Source: Sinorhizobium sp. BG8 (GTDB lineage: Bacteria; Pseudomonadota; Alphaproteobacteria; Rhizobiales; Rhizobiaceae). From it: 64,000 nt of DNA. Position numbers and translations under genes: made by a program. Positions 20,140 through 28,839 of this stretch are shown here, in pieces. The notes below the pieces were generated by a model. That model did no database searches. It had not been told where the DNA came from and saw nothing but the letters and a program-made list of their open reading frames with translations. Numbering within the stretch: the first letter of the stretch is position 1; every line of letters begins with the position of its first letter. The stretch spans positions 1,035,001 through 1,099,000 of the forward strand of contig NZ_CP044011.1 of the NCBI RefSeq assembly GCF_016864555.1. The letters run 5' to 3'.

Positions 20140-20694
20140 ATGAGGAAGCGCGAGCAGATCGAAATCCGAAAGGGCTGGACGGGCGACGTTTTCAGCATAG
20201 GACGCATCATCGTCGAGACATGGAAGTCAGCATTCCATGGAATTCTCGATGAGGCTTTTCTCGACCGGCTCTCGCCCGCCGAACAGGCGGTCCGCCATCT
20301 TGCGCGCCGCAGCACGCCGGGAGTGCAGCATTTCGTCGCCATCGACGTAGCGACGCAGGAGGCCATCGGTTTCGCCAATTTCGGACCTGCCCGGGCATCG
20401 ATGCCTTCTGACGTGCGCGAACTCTATGCGCTCTACGTTCGCCCCTCCTATCAGGGCAGAGGCGCGGGCGCGGGGCTCGTGCGGCAGGTGGCGCGCCATA
20501 GCCTGGAAACCGGTGCAACCAGGCTCTACGCCTGGGTCCTGGCCGACAATCCCAATCGTGCGTTCTACGAGCGCCTTGGCGCAAACCCCGGGGAGATGAG
20601 CACGATAACGCTTGGCGGCCGAACCTATCAGCAGGTCGCCTATGCATGGGATGACCTGGAGGCGCTCGCAGGCCGTTCCAAGCGGGCCGAATGA
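20140..20694 (+). CDS. GNAT-family N-acetyltransferase
   Basis: A 184-residue acetyltransferase of the RimI-like type. The acetyl-CoA loop is near residues 107-118 (RPSYQGRGAGAGLVRQ), followed by the typical LYAWVLADNPNRAFYERLG. The substrate is unknown. It converges with the DUF1513 gene 23 bp away and is divergent from tspO. Confidence 0.82.
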   Translation: MRKREQIEIRKGWTGDVFSIGRIIVETWKSAFHGILDEAFLDRLSPAEQAVRHLARRSTPGVQHFVAIDVATQEAIGFANFGPARASMPSDVRELYALYVRPSYQGRGAGAGLVRQVARHSLETGATRLYAWVLADNPNRAFYERLGANPGEMSTITLGGRTYQQVAYAWDDLEALAGRSKRAE

Positions 20695-20717
20695 TCCTGA
20701 TCAGAGGCGCCCCAGAA

Positions 20718-21824
20718 TCAGAGGCGTCCGAGACGCACGATATGCTGATCCCACGCGACATTGTCGTGCGCGCCGGCGAAGTACCCCCCATAGGAGGATA
20801 CGGCAAAACCCTGCTGGGCTGGTGCGACCCCGGCGGCATCCGTCACCGTTTCCTGCCGGACGACTGCACCCGTCGCTGCGTCGAGCGTGACGGCAACACT
20901 GCCCTTTGGCGAAGTGATGCCGACGGTATTTTCCCGCCGATTGACGGCGATCGCCCCGACATAGTTCGCAAGCGCCGACGTCGTTTCCTCCGGCAGGTCG
21001 ACGAACGCAATGTCCTCGCCAAGTGAAAACGAGCCGACGAGCGGGGGAAGATCGTTGCGTGCACCCTCATACTGACAGGCAAACCAGATGCGGCCGTCGC
21101 TCCCCAGGTCGACATGGCGCGTCGAAAGCTGCCTGAGCGTTGCCGGCATGTCGTGCTTTTGCACGAGTGCGCCCGTTGCGGCGTCGATGAGCGCCAGCGA
21201 CGGCTCCATGTGGTCGAGATTGAGTTTGGTGCGTCCGAAGTCCGGGTGCGTTTCGATCCCGCCATTGGCCGCGATCAGTGTCCTGCCATCGTCGGAAACG
21301 GCAAGGTCATGCGTTCCGATCCCGTGGGTGTCGAATTCGCCCACCCTTCTAAATCCGTCCCGGGCGTCGTAGAGCCCGATGACGCCGCGATTGGCGTCGA
21401 AGTCGTTCTCGCTCACGTACAGCAAATGCCCGTTCGGCGAAAAACAGCCGTGCCCGAAGAAATGTCGTCCTTCGCGCGCCTGGATGACGATCGGCTCGCC
21501 GGTGCCGCGGGTGTCGATCACCATCGCGGTGGTCCCGGGGCGCCTAGCAAAAGCGACAGCCCTGCCGGAGACGCCGTCGAACGCCATCCCGTGGCCGCGG
21601 GTCGGTAGCGGTACGCGCTCGATGATGTCCCCGCGCTCAGTCACGGTCGCGATCCCGTAGCTGCCGTCCGGATCCCTGAAACCCGATGCATAGACGGCAT
21701 CGGCTCTGTCGAGTGCGAACACCGCCTTAGGAGCGAGCGTCGAAGCCCACGTCGCTCCCGCCATGCGCAGGAAGGCGCGCCGATCGATCAGGGGGCTGCG
21801 CATGGGGTCGAGCCGCGAGCCCAT
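20718..21824 (-). CDS. DUF1513 beta-propeller-like exported protein
   Basis: A 368-residue protein of the DUF1513 family, last gene of the imelysin cassette. The N-terminus has a twin-arginine-like signal (DRRAFLRMAGATWASTLA), which suggests export folded. The body has repeated blades with HGMAF, HFFGHGCFSPNGHLLY, GTHDLAVSDDGRTL and VDLGSDGRIWFACQYEG, as in seven-bladed propellers. The biochemical role is unknown. Its ATG overlaps the stop of the upstream imelysin gene (TGATG), so it belongs to that operon. Confidence 0.82.
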   Translation of the reverse strand: MGSRLDPMRSPLIDRRAFLRMAGATWASTLAPKAVFALDRADAVYASGFRDPDGSYGIATVTERGDIIERVPLPTRGHGMAFDGVSGRAVAFARRPGTTAMVIDTRGTGEPIVIQAREGRHFFGHGCFSPNGHLLYVSENDFDANRGVIGLYDARDGFRRVGEFDTHGIGTHDLAVSDDGRTLIAANGGIETHPDFGRTKLNLDHMEPSLALIDAATGALVQKHDMPATLRQLSTRHVDLGSDGRIWFACQYEGARNDLPPLVGSFSLGEDIAFVDLPEETTSALANYVGAIAVNRRENTVGITSPKGSVAVTLDAATGAVVRQETVTDAAGVAPAQQGFAVSSYGGYFAGAHDNVAWDQHIVRLGRL

Positions 21825-22960
21825 CAGTCGCCGTCCGAGAAGGAGAAGCCCGCGCCCATTCCGATCGCGGCACCATACTCGTCGTTCAGACGGACGATGA
21901 GATCTCGCGTGTTGACGAGAAGGAAGTCGATCTTTGCCCGTTGGTTTTCGTCGCCGACGGCATTCTCGATATCCGGGTCGATGTTGGGGCCGATGCGTGT
22001 CAGCGATTTCATCACGAATTCGATCGAGCCCGCAATCGAGGCCACACCCGGGTCGAGCAGCTGCTCCATCCCCGATTTCGTGAAAAGCGTTTGCAGTCCG
22101 GCAATGTTCGCGTCGATCGATTTCCAGGTGTTGCCGGATCGCCAGTAGATCGCCGATTTCGGCCGCACCGGTTGATCCTTGCCCTTGTAGAAGGTTTCGA
22201 TCCGCTGGTCCCTGACGGTTTCCGCCCCATGGACGAGGATGCCAAGAAGTGCGGTCATGGCCTCTTTGCCGTCGCGGAATTCGGGATTATCAGGTCCGGG
22301 ATGCTTCCAGGCGTCCTGGATGCCGCCGGGCTTCTCCCATTCGGCGACAAGTTCTGCCGCGATGCTTTCGATGTTGGACGCGACCGCTGCCCCGTAGCGG
22401 CAGCGGAAGCTTTCCTTCTCCGACAAAGCTTCCTTGGCACCGGAGCCGTAAAGGACGAATTCGAGGGCTCCAAGGCCCTGCATCGCCACGCTCTTTCCTT
22501 TGAGCGCGGGCGCCTCGGTATCGGCTTCATCCGGCTTTGCGAGCAGTGCCTGCACCTGCTTGAGGCCGGTGCTCTTGCGGTCCGGATAGAAGAGGATACG
22601 CTCGAAGCGATTCTGGGAGAGAACCGGACCGATGCGCACGATCTCGATCATGGACCAGGTGCGGACCACTTCGTCGAAGGCGGCGTGCGCCGCATCTTCC
22701 GTGGAGGCCGATGGTGCCGCGCAGTAGGTTGCCATCGCCTTGGTGAGCGCCTGCGCCGCGCCATGGAAGGTGCGGTAGCCCGGGCGGATGACGTCGTCGA
22801 CCGCACGGCCCATCACCTGCTCGACCTGCGCCTGCGTGAGCGTGACCGGCGCCGGAGCGTTGCCTTCCTGCGCGACGGCGGGCGGCGAGACGGCAAAAGC
22901 CGCAACGGCGAGCGCCAGGCTTGGCAGGAGGCGTGAAAACAGGTGTCGCGGCAAACGCAT
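21824..22960 (-). CDS. Imelysin-family (M75-like) exported protein, second copy
   Basis: A 378-residue helical protein with a Sec signal peptide (residues 1-30, ending PPAVA) and the imelysin fold. The family GxHxxE motif is not intact: residues 162-167 read GLGALE, with Gly replacing the His. The Glu is kept, and RYGAAV and GILVHGAETVRDQRIE follow. It probably serves an iron- or metal-linked periplasmic task together with its neighbours. It starts on the stop codon of the di-haem gene. I chose the start giving a proper signal peptide. Confidence 0.85.
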   Translation of the reverse strand: MRLPRHLFSRLLPSLALAVAAFAVSPPAVAQEGNAPAPVTLTQAQVEQVMGRAVDDVIRPGYRTFHGAAQALTKAMATYCAAPSASTEDAAHAAFDEVVRTWSMIEIVRIGPVLSQNRFERILFYPDRKSTGLKQVQALLAKPDEADTEAPALKGKSVAMQGLGALEFVLYGSGAKEALSEKESFRCRYGAAVASNIESIAAELVAEWEKPGGIQDAWKHPGPDNPEFRDGKEAMTALLGILVHGAETVRDQRIETFYKGKDQPVRPKSAIYWRSGNTWKSIDANIAGLQTLFTKSGMEQLLDPGVASIAGSIEFVMKSLTRIGPNIDPDIENAVGDENQRAKIDFLLVNTRDLIVRLNDEYGAAIGMGAGFSFSDGD

Positions 22961-24486
22961 CAGAGGGACTCCAGGAAAGCCAAAAGTGTGTCTCGATCTG
23001 TCTTTTCGAGCTGCGCAAAGCGGTCGCGTGCCTTCTCGGCCTCGCCACCATGCCAGAGGATCGCCTCCGTCAGGTTTCGGGCTCGGCCGTCGTGCAGGAA
23101 GAATGTGTGTCCGCTCACGGTCTGCGTAAGGCCGATACCCCAAAGCGGCGGCGTGCGCCACTCGCTTCCGCTGGCCGAGCCGACCTGCTGGCCGTCGGCA
23201 AGCCCCTCGCCCATGTCATGCAGCAGGAAATCGGAATAGGGCCAGATGAGCTGGAAGGCTTGTGCCTTGTTGGCCGCATCCCGCCGCGTCACGAATTTCG
23301 GCGTGTGACAGGAAACGCAGCCGATCTCGTAGAAGAGCTTTTTTCCGGCGAGCGTTTGCTCGAAGCTTGCCTTGCGCCGCGCCGGGACCGCGAGGTTCTC
23401 GGCGTAGAACGTGACGAGGTCGAGAACGGGTGCGGGCGCCTCCGTGTCGCCTAGGCGAGGTTGCACGCCGGTCGGAAGCGCGAGGCAGTCGACCTGAGCC
23501 TCGGTGCAATCGCCGTGGGACCGTTTTACCTCCGGGGTGGAGATGCCGATATCGTTGGCGAAGGCCTCGGCGCTCTGGTGGCGGACGGTAGCGTTCTGCG
23601 CCTTCCACCCGAAGCGTCCGAGCGCCGGCTTGCCTGTTGTAGGGTCCTTGACGATAGCGGCGCGGCCGCTGATGCCGTCGCCGTCGAGATCATCAGGATC
23701 GGCTTTGGCGAGGATGTCGACCTCGTGGATGGCCTGGATCAGACCGAGGCCGCTCATCGGTTGGGTGACGCGCGGCGAAAGCGTCGTCGCCTTGTCGAGG
23801 GGGCCATAGGCCAGGTCGGCAACGGAGTAGCGCGGGTGGCGAAGCGAAACGCGTTCGCCGCCCGCAAGTGTGACGCTTTGCTCCTCGTATTCGATGACCA
23901 TGCGACCCTCGCGTGCGAGCCCTGGAACCGCGAGGTCCTGCAGTTGCCTGCCGTATGTGGGGTCGGGAAAATTCAGAACGTCGAGATCGTCGACCCTTGC
24001 CCTCTCTTCCGCACTCGAGGCTTCCCGGGCCAGCCGCAGGAACATCGAGGTCGCGTCCGTACTTCCCTCCGGCGGGCGGCCGCGGCCGTCCTTGAGGTGG
24101 CAGGTGTGGCAGGCGCGGGCATTGAACAGCGGGCCAAGACCGTCGGACGCCTGTGTGGAGGAGGGGGAGGAGACCCAGAGCTTGCGAAACAGCGCGTTGC
24201 CGAGCTTGAAGGCCTCTTCTTCCTTGAACGTAATGTTGGCTGAGAAATGCGAGAAGATGTCCGCATTGATGGGGGCGATCGTCGTCGCCGCGCCGCCGGA
24301 CATTGCTTCATATTGTTCGGGCTTGGAGAAATCGGTCGTGGGCTGCGTCACCCTGGCAACACGCACCCGGTCCTTCGCCGACAGATCGTGCCTTTCAGTC
24401 GGCAACGCCGACATCGATGGCTCGGCCCCGGTGCTGTCCGTCGACCCCAACAGGACCAGAAAAAGGGCCGGAACCAAACGGTGCAT
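22960..24486 (-). CDS. Di-haem oxidoreductase-like cytochrome (DUF1111/DHOR)
   Basis: A 508-residue periplasmic c-type cytochrome, often annotated as thiol oxidoreductase. It has a signal peptide and two CxxCH haem sites, CHTCH at 126-130 and CVSCH near 389. FNARACHTCHLKDGRG and PLWGIGLTQTVSGHTFFLHDGRARNL are typical of the DHOR family, which is related to MauG/CcpA peroxidases. It lies between two imelysin genes. A redox step on iron or a thiol is plausible but unproven. Confidence 0.88.
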   Translation of the reverse strand: MHRLVPALFLVLLGSTDSTGAEPSMSALPTERHDLSAKDRVRVARVTQPTTDFSKPEQYEAMSGGAATTIAPINADIFSHFSANITFKEEEAFKLGNALFRKLWVSSPSSTQASDGLGPLFNARACHTCHLKDGRGRPPEGSTDATSMFLRLAREASSAEERARVDDLDVLNFPDPTYGRQLQDLAVPGLAREGRMVIEYEEQSVTLAGGERVSLRHPRYSVADLAYGPLDKATTLSPRVTQPMSGLGLIQAIHEVDILAKADPDDLDGDGISGRAAIVKDPTTGKPALGRFGWKAQNATVRHQSAEAFANDIGISTPEVKRSHGDCTEAQVDCLALPTGVQPRLGDTEAPAPVLDLVTFYAENLAVPARRKASFEQTLAGKKLFYEIGCVSCHTPKFVTRRDAANKAQAFQLIWPYSDFLLHDMGEGLADGQQVGSASGSEWRTPPLWGIGLTQTVSGHTFFLHDGRARNLTEAILWHGGEAEKARDRFAQLEKTDRDTLLAFLESL

Positions 24487-24510
24487 GGCGAACTCGTCTT
24501 CGCTGGGATC

Positions 24511-24540
24511 GAACCGCGCCCGAAAGATCGGGCGCGGTTC
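24511..24540 (-). other. Strong intercistronic hairpin within the imelysin operon
   Basis: A perfect 13-bp stem (GAACCGCGCCCGA with its complement) closes a 4-base loop in the 65-bp gap between the first imelysin gene and the di-haem gene. No T-run follows on the minus strand, so it looks like an mRNA-stabilising or attenuating element rather than a full terminator. Confidence 0.7.
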
Positions 24541-24551
24541 GTATTGGCGTC

Positions 24552-25832
24552 TTATTGGAAGACGGCGTTAGGATTGTCCAGGCTATCCGAACCTTCAAGT
24601 TCGATCTTTCCGAGGTCGAGTGCCGCGATCACGCGCTCGATGGTCTTGGTCTGGTCGACCAGTCCGTCGATCGCAGCCTGCACGACCGCATTGCCCGCGG
24701 CATTGCCTTCGCCGATCATCTGGTCATAGGCCTCGGTGGTCTCGGCGCGCTTCGCCATGGCCTCCATCGCCGTGACCGTCGTCGCGAGCTTGGTCTTCAT
24801 CTCAGTGTCGAGTGCCCCGTCCTTGGCCGCAAGCAGCTCAGAGAGAGAGGGACCGATCATCTTCGTACCGTCGGTCCGGGTATATTCGCCCGTGTAGACG
24901 GTCTGGATTCCGAGCGCATCGTTGAGGTGCGAATTGTAGGTGTTGTCGGAGAAGCAATCATGCTCCTCTTCCGGATCGTGAAGAAGCAGGCCGAGCTTCA
25001 TGCGTTCGCCGGCGAGCTCGCCATAGGAGAGCGAGCCCATGCCCGTCAGCATCGCCGAGAGGCCGGCCTTCGGATCGGCATTCACGGTATTGGTCGCTTC
25101 ACCTTCCGGCGCCCAAGCGGCAACCATCTCTTCGAGATCCGTCACGAGGAGGGATGAGGCCGCCTTCAGGTAGGCAGCCCGGCGATCGCAATTGCCGCCC
25201 GTGCAATTCTTGGTGTCGTAGTCCGTGGCCGGACGGTTGCCGGCGCCCGGTCCGGTGCCGTTCAGATCCTGGCCCCAGAGGAGGAACTCGATGGCGTGAT
25301 AACCGGTCGCGACGTTGGCTTCCACGCCGGCTGCTTCCTGCAGCGAGCCAGAAAGAAGCTCCGGTGTGATCTTCGAGGCGTCAACGTCCTTGCCGTCGAT
25401 CTTGATGGACGGATTGGCGATGACGTTCGCGACGAATAGCGCGTTCTCGTCGCTTTCCGTGCCATAGCTCGCATCGACATAGTCGATCAGGCCCTCGTCG
25501 AGCGGCCAGGCGTTTACCTTGCCTTCCCACTCGTCGACGATCGCATTGCCGAAGCGGTAGGCCTCGGTCTGCTGGTAGGGAACGCGCGCCTTGATCCAGG
25601 CCGCACGAGCGGCCTTGAGCGTTTCGTCCGTCGGGGTGGCAATCAGCGCGTCGATGGCGGCATCGAGTTCCTTTGCCGTCGCCAGGGAATCGGAGAATTT
25701 CGCGTAGGCAATGTCGGAATAGTGCTTCACGACCGCGGCGGCGTCAGTGGCAGCCGCTGCGGGCTGCACCGCAAGGGCGGAAGTTGCCGCCAGCAGCGCA
25801 AACGCGGCGGCGCGGAGGAGGGAAGTTTTCAT
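24552..25832 (-). CDS. Imelysin-family (M75, IrpA-like) exported protein, first copy
   Basis: A 426-residue protein that opens the cassette. It has a Sec signal peptide (residues 1-27, ending QPAAAA). The intact family motif GYHAIE is at 177-182, followed by FLLWGQDLNGTG. A C-terminal region with HDCFSDNTYNSHLNDALGIQ fits the IrpA subgroup. Homologues are iron-regulated, and the EfeO-like M75 domain is linked to iron uptake. I chose the ATG at 25832 because AGGAG lies 7 bases upstream and a signal peptide follows; the frame is open further upstream without family similarity. Confidence 0.9.
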   Translation of the reverse strand: MKTSLLRAAAFALLAATSALAVQPAAAATDAAAVVKHYSDIAYAKFSDSLATAKELDAAIDALIATPTDETLKAARAAWIKARVPYQQTEAYRFGNAIVDEWEGKVNAWPLDEGLIDYVDASYGTESDENALFVANVIANPSIKIDGKDVDASKITPELLSGSLQEAAGVEANVATGYHAIEFLLWGQDLNGTGPGAGNRPATDYDTKNCTGGNCDRRAAYLKAASSLLVTDLEEMVAAWAPEGEATNTVNADPKAGLSAMLTGMGSLSYGELAGERMKLGLLLHDPEEEHDCFSDNTYNSHLNDALGIQTVYTGEYTRTDGTKMIGPSLSELLAAKDGALDTEMKTKLATTVTAMEAMAKRAETTEAYDQMIGEGNAAGNAVVQAAIDGLVDQTKTIERVIAALDLGKIELEGSDSLDNPNAVFQ

Positions 25833-26186
25833 GGCGACTCCTGGTGTCCCGTTCAGGTGGTGCCCTCCCCATTGCGCCTCCCCTCGGGGCAAAGACATCG
25901 CGGGCGCGAATGCGTTCAGGCTCAAAGTGTCTTGGCGCAAAAACAAACTGGTGTCAAAGCGTATAGTTTAGAACTGTTTGAACCTCGAAAATCTGCCCTT
26001 CGCGTGGGTCGACGTCGCCGGCTCCCGTGCCAATTGGTTGAGGATTTTTCCGGCCAAATCCCTGTAGCGAGAAAACTTTGCCAACGGGAAATGCAACGAA
26101 CAGCGTTTTGGTGCTTTTACTGATCAAAAAATGTGCTGTATGGTCAAATCGTAGCCATTGCCACATACTCTCCCTGCACGGAAAAT
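25833..26186. other. Divergent intergenic region between imelysin and HPP genes
   Basis: A 354-bp region without a supported gene. It should carry the promoters of the imelysin operon (minus) and the HPP gene (plus). The minus strand has a CTTTGACA-like -35 candidate near 25952-25958 (plus-strand coordinates), but no convincing -10 element 17 bp away. The only clear motif is the Irr-like site listed separately. Confidence 0.5.
25966..25983 (-). promoter_or_regulatory. Possible iron-control (Irr/ICE-like) site upstream of the imelysin operon
   Basis: The plus strand reads GTTTAGAACTGTTTGAAC. The left arm contains TTTAGAA, a full half-site of the rhizobial iron control element (TTTAGAA-N3-TTCTAAA). 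The right arm does not form the inverted half; instead it is a near direct repeat (GTTTAGAAC / GTTTGAAC). It lies about 134 bp before the first imelysin start. Treat as a candidate only. Confidence 0.35.
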
Positions 26187-26690
26187 ATGCGTCACCACAT
26201 CAAGCACTTCACGCGCCGCCACGAGCCGCGCGGCCAGTTCATCAACCATGTCAAATCCGGTATTGGCGCGATCGTTTCGCTGGGCGCCGTCGGCTTCCTG
26301 TCCATCGAAACCGGTATGCCGCTTCTGATCGCGCCCTTCGGTGCCAGCGCCGTCCTCTTGTTCGGTCAGCCGAAGAGCCCGCTCGCCCAGCCTGCGAACG
26401 TCGTCGGCGGATACATGATCGCGGCGCTGCTGAGCGTAGCGATCATGCTGGGCTTTCCAGGCGAGCCGGTTGCGGCCGTCATCGCGGTGGGTGTGACGAT
26501 TGCCACGATGCTGGTGTTGCGCGTCACGCATCCGCCGGCGGGAGCCGTTCCGCTCGTTGCCCTCGCTTCACCCTTTCTGCCGACCGAACTTTTCGAGGCG
26601 GTTATGCTGGGCAGCCTGCTCCTGGTGACGCTTGCCGTCCTGCATCACCTGATCCCGCCGCGTGCGCAGTATCCTGTTCGGGTGGAGTGA
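26187..26690 (+). CDS. HPP-family integral membrane protein
   Basis: A 167-residue protein with four hydrophobic segments that carries the family name motif in TMLVLRVTHPPAGAVPL, and the preceding LIAPFGASAVLLFGQPKSPLAQPANVVGG blocks are typical. Plant members transport nitrite; bacterial function is not established. I chose the ATG at 26187, which places the first helix soon after the start; an in-frame start at 26133 is possible. It converges with the rRNA methyltransferase gene. Confidence 0.82.
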   Translation: MRHHIKHFTRRHEPRGQFINHVKSGIGAIVSLGAVGFLSIETGMPLLIAPFGASAVLLFGQPKSPLAQPANVVGGYMIAALLSVAIMLGFPGEPVAAVIAVGVTIATMLVLRVTHPPAGAVPLVALASPFLPTELFEAVMLGSLLLVTLAVLHHLIPPRAQYPVRVE

Positions 26691-26711
26691 CGAGGTCGGG
26701 CGGCAGGGCTG

Positions 26712-27997
26712 TCAGCCCTTGCGGCCCATCGCACAGAAGAAGAATCCGTCCGTATCCGTCGAGGCGGGCGTGAGCGTCACGGTCTTCATGTCGGTGGACC
26801 ATGGTTTGCGCTCGGATCCGCCGAGCAGATCCCCCAGACCTCGGCTGCCGACAGAACCTCGAACTCGGGATTGTCGTCGCAGAAGGCGTAGACCTGGTTC
26901 TCGTTTTCTTCCGGCAGGACCGAGCAGGTCACATAAAGGAGATAGCCGCCGGGCCGCACGTAGGTCGCGGCGTTGGCGAGCGCTTCCTCCTGCTGTGCGA
27001 GCCGTTCCTCTAGGTTCTTTTCCGTCAGTCGCCATTTCGTGTCAGGGCGGCGGCGCCAGGTGCCGGTACCCGTGCAGGGGGCATCGACGAGGACGCGGTC
27101 GAAGCGGCCCGTGAGCGGGGTCAGCGAGGAAAGGCTTTCGTGCACCTGGACATTGCGGGTGCCCGCGCGCTTCAGCCGTTCGATGATCGGCGCGAGACGC
27201 TTTCGGTCGGTATCGTAGGCGTGGACCTGTCCCTTGTTGTTCATCGCGGCAGCCATCGCCAGCGTCTTGCCGCCGCCTCCGGCGCAGAAGTCGAGGACCT
27301 GTTCGCCTTCCTGGGCAAACACAAGGTCGGCAACGATCTGCGATCCTTCGTCCTGCACCTCGAACCAGCCCTTCTGGAAGGAGAGCTCGGCCGTGACGTT
27401 GGGAAGCCGCGACGGGCCTTCACCCGCAGGAATCCGCACCCCATGACGGGCGATAGCCGTTGGTTCCGCACCGTTGCGTTCCAGGGCCTTCAGGACCTTC
27501 TCGCGGCTGGCCTTAAGGGTATTGGCCCGCAGGTCCAGCGTCGGCCGGCCAGCCAATGCCTTCGCCTCTGCCAGCCAGTCATCGGAAAAATTGGCTTCGA
27601 AGGAGGGCTGGACCCACTCGGGAATGTCGCCCTGCACATGGAGGGGCGCGTCTTCCAGCCTTCGGCTTGTAAGGGCTGCAATGTGCTTGGGAGAAAGTTC
27701 TGGAGCGAAGCGGTCGCCATCGAGCTCGGCCGCGATCCCTTCGGGCGAGAGGCCCCACTGGCGGAACATCACCGCGAAGCCCAGGGCGGCAGCGCTGTCG
27801 TCGTCCATCATGTATGCGTGGGACAGTTTCATCCTCAGCGCATCGTAGACGATGTTGCCGATCGCCGCGCGATCGCCGGAGCCGGCGAACCGGTGGGACA
27901 GGCCCCAGTCCTTCAGTGCATCTGCCACCGGGCGCCTGCGCGCCTCTATGTCCGAGAGAACCTCGATGGCTCCTGAAAGCCGTCCACCCAACCGCAT
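26712..27997 (-). CDS. RsmB-type rRNA (cytosine-5) methyltransferase, frameshifted near the C-terminus
   Basis: A SAM-dependent RNA m5C methyltransferase of the RsmB/NOL1 group. The SAM site VLDFCAGGGGKTLAMAAA is present, with VDAPCTGTGTW (motif IV Cys) and YVTCSVLPEENE (motif VI catalytic Cys). Around 26831-26835 the frame shifts at a run of five C (G on the coding strand). One more base gives VWGDLLGGSERKPWS and the conserved ending TVTLTPASTDTDGFFFC-AMGRKG, for 428 residues. As printed, the protein would end in unrelated sequence at 26786. The start has GGAG 7 bases upstream. Confidence 0.85.
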
Positions 27998-28073
27998 TTT
28001 TATACTCCGTTTTCGCCGTGGTAGCCGCGATGTGCCGCCAGAGCAAGCGGTCGACGGGCGAATTCGGAGATCG

Positions 28074-28445
28074 TCAGGAGTTGATGATCTCGTAACAGAT
28101 CTTGGCGTGGCCGGATCGGATCATGCCGATGTTGGATGCCGCAGCCTTGGAGAGGTCGAGCACGCGGCCACGGATGAAGGGACCGCGGTCGTTCACCCTC
28201 ACGATAACGCTCTTGCCATTCCTGGCATTCGTGACGCGCAACTTCGTGCCGAAGCGCAGGCTCCGATGAGCGGCAGTAAGCTTGGTGGGGTTCATGCGTT
28301 CCCCGGATGCAGTGCGCGACGTCAGCGCGTACCAGGAGGCGCCGCCGCAGCCGCTGCTGGCAGCATTCGCATCTGAAATTGATGTGGAGACGGAAGCAAA
28401 GGCCATGAGCGCCGCAATGGCGACAGTAGAGGACTTGATAGCCAT
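28074..28445 (-). CDS. RlpA-like double-psi beta-barrel protein
   Basis: A 123-residue exported protein. A signal peptide (to about residue 28, ending DANA) is followed by one double-psi beta-barrel: [39 protein letters not shown] and [11 protein letters not shown]. RlpA proteins act on glycan strands of peptidoglycan at the septum. This one lacks the SPOR domain, as do several small rhizobial paralogues. Confidence 0.88.
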   Translation of the reverse strand: MAIKSSTVAIAALMAFASVSTSISDANAASSGCGGASWYALTSRTASGERMNPTKLTAAHRSLRFGTKLRVTNARNGKSVIVRVNDRGPFIRGRVLDLSKAAASNIGMIRSGHAKICYEIINS

Positions 28446-28839
28446 AGTTCTGGTGACCCCTCAGAATTAAACTTAATACTTTTCTGACGAAGATCGCCCT
28501 ATTCGCATCAAAAATGGCGAAAAAGTGCCTCAACCGACTGCACCCTGAGAGGGGTGCCCGGAAGATCCATTTGCAGTGCTAGCGATGTATTTGATGCAAT
28601 GCAGCCATGCGTTCTCAAAAACACTTGAGAATCAGATGCTGCACTGCGTTCATCGCGCGGCAGAGAAATCCCGTGCGACTTCTGAACAACGCGCGGAAAA
28701 AATTTTCAAAAGCGCGCGATTCTCCACCTCAAACCTGTGGTGAAAAAGAGGCAGATCGTCTCCAGGTTGTGGAGAAAGCGCAGGACGGGCCATACCCTAA
28801 CGAATGGAGACGGATATGGTTCCGGATTTATTCGACGCC
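28446..28839. other. Gene-free stretch between rlpA-like and SDR genes
   Basis: 394 bp with lower G+C and no credible reading frame. It must contain the promoter of the RlpA-like gene. It also has two possible hairpins: TTCTCAA-N6-TTGAGAA near 28613-28632, and CGCGCG at 28690-28695 pairing with CGCGCG at 28713-28718 around an A/T-rich loop. Either could end transcription of the SDR gene from the right. I see no tRNA or known small RNA. Confidence 0.5.

Noticed and set aside
25966-25983. A full palindromic iron control element
   Set aside because: Only the left half matches; the right half is a direct rather than inverted repeat, so I list it as a weak candidate only.
28446-28839. A tRNA or known small RNA gene
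   Set aside because: No cloverleaf, CCA end or recognised RNA motif; only two modest hairpins.
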